DNA of 64,000 nt from Fasciolopsis buskii. Lineage: Eukaryota; Platyhelminthes; Trematoda; Plagiorchiida; Fasciolidae. The notes under the pieces were generated by a model that was given only the letters and a program-made list of their open reading frames with translations, did not search any database and was not told where the DNA came from. The number at the start of each line of letters is the position of its first letter. The stretch's first letter is position 1. The position numbers were made by a program, and so were the translations under genes. The stretch spans positions 1-64,000 of the forward strand of contig LUCM01003976.1 in the NCBI GenBank assembly GCA_008360955.1, given 5' to 3'. This document shows positions 29,701 to 38,317 of the stretch, one piece after another.

Positions 29701-32700
29701 TGCAGTTAGATTATGTTCCGTTTTTTGGTTACTGCGGCATTCTTATCTTTTCCCGCCAGTGTACGTCTACTCCCTGTTCGCGTTGGATATTCATTCCTTC
29801 TATAGAAAAGTATCACTCTGGGGAAAGGGCAGTGGTCAGTTAGGCTTGCCTTGTTGTTTGTGGCCAAACAATATATATATATATATATACCAATGCGTAT
29901 ATGTATTTATATGTTTATGTCGATATACGTTTATATATGTATATATTTAGATATTTAGTTGGGTGACTATCGTCGATTCTGATCCAGTCAGGATTTTCCC
30001 CTATTCCTTTTTTATGTTTCTGGTGCTTGGATGATATATAGAAGCACCGGCGAACGTCATGAATTTACCCAAGCCTCTGTTACTTTATTTTTCCGGAGAC
30101 CGGTATAAGGCCGGTTAAACACCTGNATTTCACTGAAGTTGAAAGGTCGTGTGTAATGTGTCGCAGTGCGTTCAGTTCTGTTGTACGGTTGTAAGACAAG
30201 AAGTATGCACGTGGGCGATGTTCGTCGCTTGGAGGTTTTCGACCACCGATGTTTACGTAGTATTGCTAGGATTGGATGGAATGACCGGGTGAGTAACGCG
30301 GACGTCAGGAATCCAGCATTAGGCGCTAATTCTGAGAATAACTTATTTCAGCGTATGGAATTTAGTAGACTACGCTGGTGGGGTCACGTGTTGCGTATGG
30401 CAAACACTCGTCTACCATACCGTACCCTATTTCGCACTTCTCTCATGGAGTGGACGAAGCTATGTAGAGGTTCACGGATGACGTGGCAACGTGGGATGAG
30501 AAAATGTACAGTGAACTAAGGTGAAGTGGGTGTCTCACGTCTTGTTGGTTTGAGTCCGAAAGACCCATCAATTAGTTGGCTGGGGACATTGAAGGATATG
30601 ACAGTGAACCGTGAACAGTGGTGATTGTGTTATCATTTTCTATTGAATCAGAATGATTGAAAGAACGCGTTTGTGCAGTTAGATTATGTTCCGTTTTTTG
30701 GTTACTGCGGCATTCTTATCTTTTCCCGCCAGTGTACGTCTACTCCCTGTTCGCGTTGGATATTCATTCCTTCTATAGAAAAGTATCACTCTGGGGAAAG
30801 GGCAGTGGTCAGTTAGGCTTGCCTTGTTGTTTGTGGCCAAACAATATATATATATATATATACCAATGCGTATATGTATTTATATGTTTATGTCGATATA
30901 CGTTTATATATGTATATATTTAGATATTTAGTTGGGTGACTATCGTCGATTCTGATCCAGTCAGGATTTTCCCCTATTCCTTTTTTATGTTTCTGGTGCT
31001 TGGATGATATATAGAAGCACCGGCGAACGTCATGAATTTACCCAAGCCTCTGTTACTTTATTTTTCCGGAGACCGGTATAAGGCCGGTTAAACACCTGTG
31101 ACCTGGGTTTTGCAGCTAAACGCGTGGAAAATGAAATCCCACTGGGGCATGAAAGTTTTGCAAACGCTTTCGAAAGAGTTTGTGAATTTCACGAATGATA
31201 GCGAAGTCGTCTATCAAACAGAAGCGCTTATTTTATGCATTTTTCCAAGAATGATTACATTTATAGGCCAAAGATTATTATTCGGTAATTGGGATATTTT
31301 GCGTTAACTGGAACTTGATGAAAGACTGATGATTTCTAGAGGGAAATTCTCCGAAAAAGTCATCTCGCTTTGTTATTTCCGTCTGCGATGTTCACTGTCA
31401 CACGAATAAAATGGGAACATTTGATTGTAAAACTTGCCTTGAGAAAGACTACCCACGGTAGTCGAAACGTTGGCGCATTACATCTACCAACAACGCTGTG
31501 TTATTAATATTATATCATTCACAATAAAAAACCAATACATGGCGCATCGATTTTTCGATACACTCCTTACGTCGTTTGGTCCAAAATGGGAACAGTTTGG
31601 TTAAAGAATTAAAAATAATGGACTGTAGATGAAAGAAATTTTGTCGTTGTAGTGGAGGTATTTCGTTGATTCTGAAGGAATAGCCAACATAAAAAAAGAC
31701 GGGGTTCCGAAGAAATCCCCGTGTTTCACTCTACTGGGACATAGTAAACGTGTTATCCTTAGTAGACTGGTTTTCTTTCGGTCTGACGCAAATCCGATGA
31801 AAGCACACTTGGATCCATGACATGCTCAACATAAAATCATGGTTTGGATCCCGATCCTATGCAAAATGTTGCATGATTTAATGATCTACCGAGCCAGTAG
31901 ATACTGATTCAGAAATTCGAAAACTTCTTGGAGTTTGAAATAAAAGTAATTCCATACTGAAGATGCTGAACGTCCCATCAAAATGACAACAAAATTACTG
32001 AAGGATAGTGGCGGGCCCATCGATTGTCATTGCTTATCTACCATGAATTTCTAACAGCACGTGCGCCAAATTGTTGTGAATTAATCTCTCTTTGTTCTCC
32101 TTTTCGAGCTCGTAATACGTCATGGTAAGGGCATGCTTATAATGGCTAAAATGCCACATTAAGTAAATTTCCAACCTATTTGCCCGCCAGGTAACTTACG
32201 TTTTCTTATCCAAAAGATTCGCCACTTCTCGTTGAATAAAATTAATACTAATTCAAGCATGTTTCTATTATGTTGCCTGCTGAAGCGTGAATTTTCCGTA
32301 TGACGCTTATTGCATGGGTTACGGCAAGATCTGTATGTATGTGCATGTATATGCATGCATATTTGTATGTACGTGTACGCATCCTCGCCGGCAATAAATT
32401 GAGCCATAACAAAACTAGTGAATGAGGCACGCCCCGTAGCTGCATAGGCGTATTTCACAGAGAAGTCGACAACAAGCCACTGTGGGACTGAAACTTGGAA
32501 TGGCGTAGTTCTAACCGAGGATCGAATGGCTGACAACGAATTTCCGCTTATCGTCAAAGTGGCCAAGGGATCTAAGACTCGAACCTCTGACCTTTTGGTG
32601 GTGGTAGACACGTAGTTTACTTTACCGGTCAGTTTTCGCATTCAGGTCATACAAGGTTCAGTTTAATTGTTTGAATGACTGATTAGTCAGGGGCTCATCA

Positions 32701-35520
32701 GTCCTCGGCCACTATCACTTCGTCTGTCGCTGCATATTTACAGAGCAGTAACTTATTTTGCCCTGGCATGGCAACAAGTTTAGCGACTGTTCCATCTGCT
32801 AACTGGAAGCGTGTCTAGAGTCTAAATACTCCAGTTTTCAGGTTTGACGGATTTCAGAATCTTCGAATCAACCAGTATATAGAATTTCCTTTGACAATTG
32901 ACTGATCATGCAGCAATGGTATTTACTTACCATTTTGAAATAAGTTTTGATTTATTGTTTCTCCGGACACTTGCTTTTGATTCATCTAACTGAACCAGTT
33001 TTCAATTGGTTTTACCAAAAATAGAACATTTAGTATCTCATTTGGTCATTTTCATATCGAGCATGGCTTATGTTGCATTATTTTTCGAATTGTTGTCCCA
33101 TTTACAGCCTCTGTCTTGACCGTGGTTTGATTGCTGCTGACCTCATATTGGCTTTGCCCAAAGGAGGCGATCGTATCAAGGACTCCGTTCAGTATCGCGC
33201 ATTACCGAAGCAGTCCATTTCAGTTTCTTCCGCTGCCATCACAGATATCGCTCTGCAACAGATCCACAATTGGGTATCTGGTGCGTTAGCCGAGCGCGTT
33301 AGAAGCGTCAAAGTTGTGAACGACATTGTGCCGAGCTCTGTGGATTGGCACAAGTCTATCATCGAGAAAAGAAATTTGAAACGGCGTTGGATTTCGTGGT
33401 TGACTGAGAAACCTCAGCCTATTCATGTTATTTGGAGGTACAACAAAAATCCCTCTACGGATCAAATTATGAGCTCTGATTTGAGTGCAGGATATCCCCC
33501 ACTTGTTCTGTCCGCGCTTTCGGTTCCGTTCACGGGTCGTGTTCGGTTTTGGGTTGTAGAGTCTGCAGCGTCCCGCGTACCAGGTTTCACTTCGGGAGAT
33601 GGCTCCGATGTGAGCCGGTGGCCTTTACTGAAGGATGAAACTTCATCTGTAGAACAGCTGCTGAGTCATCTTAACTGTCCTTTAAACTCAACGTATCTTG
33701 TTCTCACTCCTGAGGCGAAATGTCTTGGGTTTGGAAAACATCATGGAGAGTATTTGGGATATCCGAATCTGGAACTGTACTTACGTTTGCTGTATCCTTC
33801 AGTGGACGACATCCTTCTTGCTTCTTTCTTCTTACTCAATTTGTTAGTTTTGCTGAACACGGCTATCAGAGGTGGAAAAATAATCGCGTTTGTCGGAAGG
33901 CGTTGGATGGGTATGCCCGTATCGTATACACATGAGCAGTTGGGATTAATACAGTCATTTATTCACTTGGCTCGCCAAGGATGGACGTTGCATCGCCCTT
34001 CACGAACTGAACGTAATATATCACAATCATTGCCATCGAACGTGCCAGATAGATCTAGAAGTATAAGTGAACCTTCGGCGAACGAAAACAAATTTTCCAT
34101 TAGCAACCAACTTATTCATTGGGGAAAGTTGAGTATAGTCGAGTTTTTTTCTTACAACTTGTTCTTTTTGCTCACCGTTCTGCCTGTGATCAATGCACTA
34201 AGCCTCTCTTATGCAGCATGTATTTTAAATGTATTGCTTTGGGTTTTACGTACTTTCGTCCTGTTACCCCCTGTAGTATCGCTTCGTCTTTCCATCACTG
34301 GGGGGCACTTTTGTTGGTCCCGACTTGTCGGTGTCATCGTTTTCTATTACATAACCGTCCTCATTTCTGCTGCCCATGTCTATTTTATTCTGTTGGATGC
34401 AAAACCATTCAATCGCTTTCGTCAGCGGACGGTATCATTCTTGTCTTCTCGAAGACTCAACCACGTTTCTCCAGATGAGCTTTTGGCGCGGCTCACTCGG
34501 TCTCTGCTAATCTCTGATTTGGAACCCCGAATGGAGCAGACCACATCCGGCCTGAGTGGCAGTAGTAGTTCTTCTCCGTCTGAAGTAGATTCTGTTGAAT
34601 ACATTGCGCAAGATCCGATGGCAACTTCCTCACGTCCTTCAAACCCGTCTCTCCTGACACATACAATTGAACAAATTCGACTTTTAAGACGACTTGGTCG
34701 ACTACATGAGTTGTTGCACGAGAATTCTCATTATCTCCCCACCAATTTTGTCCATCCACCAGAAGGCGCTGCTCTTAATCCGCCAGAACGTGGTGACATT
34801 GGACCCAATCAACGGGCTGCTCCGGCACACATCTATACGTGGCAATGTTCCCGTCTTATTCAATTCGGGGATGATGCAACAGTGCAGTCAGATTCGCGTT
34901 CCGAGAAATCTCAGATCTGTCGTCAATCTTGTGCCAGTAATAGCACATGCCCTTCCCGTCCATCTTTTGCCTCCTCCGTCGAAGCCGAATACGAAGCTGA
35001 AGATGAAGAGGACGTAGCTGTGAACTCTACTGCTGTTCCAAGACAATCACAAGGGCATCGGGTGCGTCGTCGGAGACCCCTGATTGCAGTAACCCAGCGA
35101 TCCGATCTGGAGGGTAGCTCAAGCGAGGATAGTTCCCAAAGTTCTTTTAATCGAAATTTTGACTCTTCCTCTGAGGTGAAGTCCTTTATTGGACCATCGG
35201 TGGATTGGCCACCATGGGTGATACCTTGTGAGGAGTGTGTTGTGTGCTGGCGGGTCTTCCGTCCTGGAGTGCGTCTTGGTGCGCTGCCATGTGGTCACGG
35301 TTTTCACGAGGCTTGTATTCGCCGTTGGTTAGATACTGGTGCGTTAGATTGTCCAGTCTGTCGTTGGCCTGCCCATGCACCGCATTTACGCCAGCAGCGT
35401 CAGATGATCGGACAACTTCTCAGTGCCGTACAATCCACCTTGAATGCTAATGGCAGTCAGCGCGAAACCGCAGTAGGCTTTCCATATCACAATAGAGACG
35501 CTCTTAACTGGGTTTCATGA
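16217..35520 (+). CDS. RNF103: RNF103-like membrane RING-H2 E3 ubiquitin ligase (whole gene, 3 coding exons)
   Basis: Joining 16217-16589, 25000-25390 and 33108-35520 gives 3177 nt, 1058 residues plus stop, with no internal stop; junction phases 1 and 2 match on both sides. The protein has an N-terminal hydrophobic segment (about residues 38-60), a long lumenal-type region, further membrane segments (about 488-508, 602-622, 623-645, 660-683), a Ser/acidic-rich cytosolic region, and a C-terminal RING-H2. The RING ligands are C965, C968, C983, H985, H988, C991, C1003 and C1006, followed by the RNF103-typical CPVCRWP. Vertebrate RNF103 (KF-1) is an ER-resident E3 of about 685 residues with the same order of parts and acts in ER-associated degradation; that role is transferred by homology. 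The extra length lies mainly in low-complexity linkers. Introns of 8.4 and 7.7 kb are full of retroelements. An additional upstream exon cannot be excluded. Confidence 0.85.
17728..17763. repeat. (AT)n microsatellite
   Basis: About 36 nt of TA repeat in RNF103 intron 1. Similar tracts lie at 18638-18660, 18994-19018, 19058-19075, 29870-29889 and 30843-30862. Confidence 0.9.
18661..18993. mobile_element. MITE-like foldback element with 75-bp perfect terminal inverted repeats
   Basis: 18661-18735 and 18919-18993 are exact reverse complements over 75 nt (outer ends AAGCAGGAAG.../...CTTCCTGCTT; inner ends ...ATTGTCGC/GCGACAAT...). They enclose about 183 nt with no ORF of note. The whole sits between AT microsatellites (about 18638-18660 and 18994-19018), which look like the insertion site or part of the ends. 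Size, symmetry and AT target fit a non-autonomous DNA transposon. A local hairpin artefact is possible but less likely because the interior is asymmetric. Confidence 0.6.
19500..20020 (-). mobile_element. RTE-like LINE fragment, decayed
   Basis: The - strand frame 19994-19665 reads ECVRELYHHISVGLWLS then STGVRQDCPASFHLSYL, matching the RTE block 'LY....G.VRV...S..F....GVRQGCPLSPFLFN'. At about 19660-19590 there is VHGVLLYDCEIRPIRVE, matching the later 'VRSVLLYGCETWPL' block. About 200 codons between them are lost, so this is an internally deleted pseudo-copy. Confidence 0.65.
20021..22059. other. RNF103 intron 1, unassigned part
   Basis: No recognisable element. Short frames such as 21241-21525 have no motif. 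The stretches 16590-18637, 19076-19499 and 23346-24999 of this intron are likewise unassigned. Confidence 0.4.
22060..23345 (+). mobile_element. RTE-clade LINE, 5'-truncated copy 1
   Basis: The + strand 22082-22603 encodes SPFLFNFIMDEVMEDALSGL, LDYADGIVFLLE (YADD reads YADG) and FTYLGSCVSNDGSSGVEV. After an in-frame TGA (22601) and a TAA about 40 nt on, the same frame resumes with VRSVLLYGCKTRSM, FDHRCLRSIARIGW and RLRWWGHVLRMANTRLP, and a shifted frame ends WLGTLKDMTVNREQW then TGA near 23111. This is the RTE C-terminal domain. The 3' end (about 23321-23345) runs into a short GAT/AAT-rich tail typical of RTE. It lies in RNF103 intron 1. Confidence 0.85.
25000..25390 (+). CDS. RNF103: RNF103-like exon 2
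   Basis: The acceptor is ATATCTCAG at 24991-24999. The first codon joins G from exon 1 with GT to give Gly, and the next residues ELTEEELHCAKK match the RNF103 segment after the first membrane span. Further on, VERVDDNKDSVWLLSVIA and the end GLINCYRLRR match the conserved lumenal domain with its thioredoxin-like flavour. The donor AG|GTCAGT is at 25391 (phase 2). The ordinary open frame starts only at 25191, but homology carries it back to 25000. Confidence 0.8.
25550..28080 (-). mobile_element. Ty3/Gypsy LTR-retrotransposon relic (RT-RNase H), interrupted
   Basis: On the - strand, 5' to 3': KSISYLKPDDKPMFVRNPP and a degenerate VPYA..KSIDEELD (about 27620-27520); VVKKANGCVILYTDFYTGLN (27466-27400) and IETHQHSLPT (about 27380). 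After a nested insertion come SNSYLEVEVDESNKGQLNI and RGLHQYNSLPNGVKFATAIF (about 26320-26180), PEHLRNLDEFINGMRQLGF (about 26080-26040), KVAAIN, a frame with NNFIPNSDNIRTLLNALL (about 25850-25800), and LTHYDPRMPIMMEVDASEH (about 25735-25690), the RNase H start. The YLDD catalytic site reads KNDV, so RT is inactive. Block pattern resembles trematode CsRn1-type elements. No clear LTRs or integrase were found. Confidence 0.8.
26351..27377 (+). mobile_element. Non-LTR insertion nested in the Gypsy RT (RTE 3' end)
   Basis: This segment splits the Gypsy RT between HSLPT and DLISKLN. On the + strand, with frameshifts, about 26940-27200 reads GHAQRAPLSL-like and GLPGWGPRDLSKRWLEIIG then NMADCRSQWRSC, the terminal part of trematode RTE proteins. 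The first about 450 nt are unassigned. Being nested, it inserted after the Gypsy copy. Confidence 0.65.
28600..29860 (+). mobile_element. RTE-clade LINE, 5'-truncated copy 2, near-identical to the 22-kb copy
   Basis: From 28755 to 29859 this matches 22217-23321 at a constant offset of 6538 nt with only a handful of mismatches noticed (for example A for V in SNADVRNP). It shares the same in-frame TGA and TAA. Upstream of 28755 (28620-28750) the match to copy 1 drops sharply. The 3' flank is (TA)n at about 29870-29889 instead of the GAT-rich tail of copy 1. It lies in RNF103 intron 2. Confidence 0.85.
29154..31098 (+). repeat. Exact tandem duplication of 972 bp across a single N
   Basis: 29154-30125 and 30127-31098 appear identical (all landmarks at an offset of 973), separated by one N at 30126. 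The unit contains the 3' half of RTE copy 2, its (TA)n tail and about 210 nt of following flank ending CACCTG. The second RTE half (30127-30832) is therefore not an independent insertion. Exact identity plus the single N suggests redundant contig ends joined at a gap. Confidence 0.85.
31099..33107. other. RNF103 intron 2, 3' part
   Basis: Apart from the stem-loop at 31.4 kb, a - frame at 32159-32641 (160 codons) has no domain. On its strand GAGGTTCGAGTC resembles a pol III B box, so a decayed SINE is possible. Nothing else supported. Confidence 0.35.
31425..31530 (+). repeat. Dispersed-repeat-like stem-loop with GAAACGTTGG
   Basis: GACTACC (31448) and GGTAGTC flank a 2-3 nt loop, giving a 7-bp stem, directly followed by GAAACGTTGGCG. 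This resembles a motif common at the ends of dispersed invertebrate retroelements. Despite the GAAAC it lacks the CTGATGA half of a hammerhead. No ORF is associated. Confidence 0.3.
33108..35520 (+). CDS. RNF103: RNF103-like exon 3 (membrane spans and RING-H2)
   Basis: The acceptor TTTACAG ends at 33107. The split codon AG+C gives Ser255, then LCLDRGL. An ATG-initiated frame from 33070 would include intronic codons, so 33108 is the better boundary. The exon carries PFTGRVRFWVVE (conserved SIKFTGRVEF-like block), the membrane segments, Ser-rich and acidic linkers, and the RING-H2 encoded at about 35236-35361. The stop TGA is at 35518-35520. The last 49 residues after the RING show no domain. 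Confidence 0.9.
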
Positions 35521-35612
35521 TTACCGAAGTGTTTTCCGTTATCCTTGTAAATAATATAATCAATAATGCGAATTTCCCAATTGCTCGAAGTCTCATTGTC
35601 ACTCAGATCTCT

Positions 35613-35618
35613 AATAAA
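35613..35618 (+). promoter_or_regulatory. Poly(A) signal AATAAA of the RNF103-like gene
   Basis: A canonical AATAAA lies 93 nt past the RNF103 stop, followed by T-rich sequence. This implies a short 3' UTR if it is the site used. Confidence 0.55.
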
Positions 35619-36599
35619 CAGTTTCATTTCATTTCACTGTCTTATGCTTTCTCACTATCGACATTGACTGTCTCAGTACTCTCCTTTGTTATGTGTTTGA
35701 AATAAGTGGAAATCCGAAGCACACTGAAACTGTTAAATTGAAAAACAAAAAAAACCCATTAATTTTTACTAATCACAAACAGTGAGCAGTGTTTTTCAGT
35801 CACTGGTTCAGATATTATCTCGGATAATTTGAAAAGCATCCGGGATTTCGCGTCATGCATAATTTTCCAGTATGGATTAATTGCTTCGAAAATTTTTTTC
35901 AATGTTTGCGACCCTTTGATGTTTCTTTGTTCCGAAAAATACCGCGAAGCAACACGATGAAAATAGTCATGAAGTTTGTCTTCTTTAGGCTACGTGGATC
36001 TGGCGGTGTATCTTCTGTTTGAATGCCTTTTTATAGATACGTGCCTGCATTCTGTTTAAGAAAGGCTTACTCATGACAAACGCATTGGAAACAGAAGAGT
36101 AAACTAAGAATTGTAGACAAAAATAACCTGGGGATGTGAAACTCTGTGAATGACAACACTACATATTAAGACTGGAATGCAGTTCAATCTTTGGACGTTT
36201 AAATGCGCGCAAAAGAGGTTTTACGGAAGATGATGTGCAACAGGTAAACCGAGAATTAAATCGACTTCGCAGATGAGTTTGATACGGACACATCATAGTG
36301 CAGTTGATATATTTTACCTATACTAACCATAGAGGTCCTTTTGGGCAGCAACTGTTGACTGTTACGAGACCACGACGCGGAATTATGAAATCTTGTTTCC
36401 GATGCCTCGGGGATTAGTGCATGCGGATGTGAAAAGCGGATATGGAAAATGCACTGACATATGTAGCAGGAATGATGTGACCTGGACTCCGAAAATTTCA
36501 CTGATTCTTAAATTCTGATTCACAAACAATCAGTGTATTTCAGTTATTTTTTTCTGAGTGACTGCTGGGTTATATATATATATATATATATATATATAT

Positions 36600-36624
36600 N
36601 NNNNNNNNNNNNNNNNNNNNNNNN
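36600..36624. other. Assembly gap, 25 N inside an AT microsatellite
   Basis: Exactly 25 N between (AT)n at about 36571-36599 and 36625-36656. A fixed 25-N run is a placeholder, not a measured length. Confidence 0.95.
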
Positions 36625-36656
36625 ATATATATTATATATAGTAATATATATATATA

Positions 36657-38205
36657 TTAAGCAATGACATCCTGGATTTGCCCATCTTTGCATCATAATG
36701 AAACAGCAAGATGAATACTCACAAATTGATTTCTTGTAGCAAATCAACGGTATGACTTTGATATGTGAAGTAATTAATTCGTATCTGTTTTGCAACAAAA
36801 TGAGGCAACTGATGCCCCCTCTCTTAAAGTGTACCACGGGTTTTTAGTTTAAAATTTAGAATCTTTTGGAACCAGCGACAAACGTTGGACAAACTGTGCC
36901 GAAAGATTCAGTTGAATGCAGTTGTTTCTAGTAAACCGTTTAGGTTCTTTTTTTAACCCTATTAACTGTTCACAATATTTTGGCGGGCAGAGGGACAAAA
37001 CAGTTTGGGTCGGGGTAAAAGTTGGACAGTGAGGCGTAGACAGAATGATTCGAAAACCCATAGATATGTGGTTTTTCAAACTCGACGGTGTGGCAGTTTG
37101 CTCACGCCATTCACACTAACATTCGGTTGTTGGATCAGATTTCACCGATAGACCTTCTTTTCCGTCTTTCCTGCGCATTGTTTATGAGATTCCGTGTGGA
37201 TCAAGTTCTTTCCTAATCATTGCAATTTGGATTGTTCTCGTCTTGTGACTTGCTTACATCGAATTCCTATATTTTAATGAGAAATTGTCTAATTTTCTTT
37301 AGTGTGTTTTGATTCTCCGCGGTTTCATTTATTTCATTGACCTACCATGTATATGGTTCATGACATATCAGCCACACGTATTTACAGCACTTCGACTGTC
37401 GATTGATTATTTTAGGATCGAATTAGTTGAACGCATCGACTGATTCACTGAAGTCCATTACTTTACTGAGTTTGAACTTTCTAACCATTTTTTGCCATCA
37501 TTTTACAAAAGTTCAAGCAGTGGACTCTGAAGGATTTAAAATGGTTCTACGGGCTATCGTTCAGTAGGCCTAGGTTATGATTGGATTTATCGTTTTTCTC
37601 TCGCTATCGACGAAATTCAGCCACGATAAAATCATTTATTTCGAAAATGTGATGAAGAACAAGATTTTATTGTGTTATTCATCTATTTTGTGCTTTTTCA
37701 AGAGCGAGGCTTTCGGGTATTATAGTTATTAGTTTTAATGGACTAGTTTTGTTTTGTTTTTTCTTTGATTTTGCTTGGTTTTTTACTTCGTAGCTTTTTG
37801 TGGTATTTGATCTTTACGATTTTTTTTTTTCCTTTATTTCTGATTTTTATTTGTTTGATCTTTGTTCATTTTTTTTATTTTTGTGTCGTTTTGTTTGATT
37901 GATCGACTACATCTGGGTTATCAACATAACGAGGACTAAATGAAGATAACCGAATTCGTAAATATTAGTGAAATAAATTATTTACAAGACAAAGAATATG
38001 TCATGAAAAAGGCTCGCTATTTCAATTTTAAAGAAGGAATTTTAACGAAACACTTTTGCTTTACGCTTCATTCGCAAGCCGTTAGAGTGACACTTATATG
38101 AGGAATGTAGTTCCTGGACATGATAATGATTGTGCGGCTCAAGGTAATTTAGGGCGATACCTTTGCGTTAGATTGATTAACCGGCTTTATTCCAATAGTT
38201 CTGCC
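36657..38205 (+). repeat. Non-coding part of the 5.9-kb duplicated block, copy 1
   Basis: From AAGCAATGACATCCTGG onward it aligns with 42516-43862 with many single-base indels. It carries an extra T/G-rich insertion of about 165 nt (37745-37905) that copy 2 lacks. No convincing ORF on either strand. The order microsatellite, this segment, array, Penelope fragment is the same in both blocks. Confidence 0.7.
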
Positions 38206-38261
38206 AGATAAATAATTCACCATGTGATATCATCAGCTTCAACTCCACCATAAAGAAACAT

Positions 38262-38317
38262 GAAGCACTGTACAGCTGTTTCATCCTTGTTTTAGGAATC
38301 ATGTAGCAGTGCATATC
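38262..38317 (-). ncRNA. Hammerhead ribozyme, inverted copy at the array start
   Basis: The reverse strand gives GGATATGCACTG, CT(A)CATGATTCC, AAACAAGGATGAAAC and AGCTGTACAGTGC. The conserved CTGATGA is altered here, so this copy is probably inactive or misread. It faces the first + strand copy (38344-38399), forming a palindrome of about 240 nt. Confidence 0.55.

Noticed and set aside
30166..30923. Third RTE copy
   Set aside because: Part of the exact 972-bp duplication across the N at 30126, so not an independent insertion.
31448..31480. Complete hammerhead at 31.4 kb
   Set aside because: GAAAC is present but the CTGATGA element is missing 5' of the stem (TTGAGAAA instead).
33070..33107. 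ATG 33070 as the start of the RING protein
   Set aside because: These codons precede a TTTACAG acceptor, and conserved RNF103 N-terminal exons lie upstream with matching phases.
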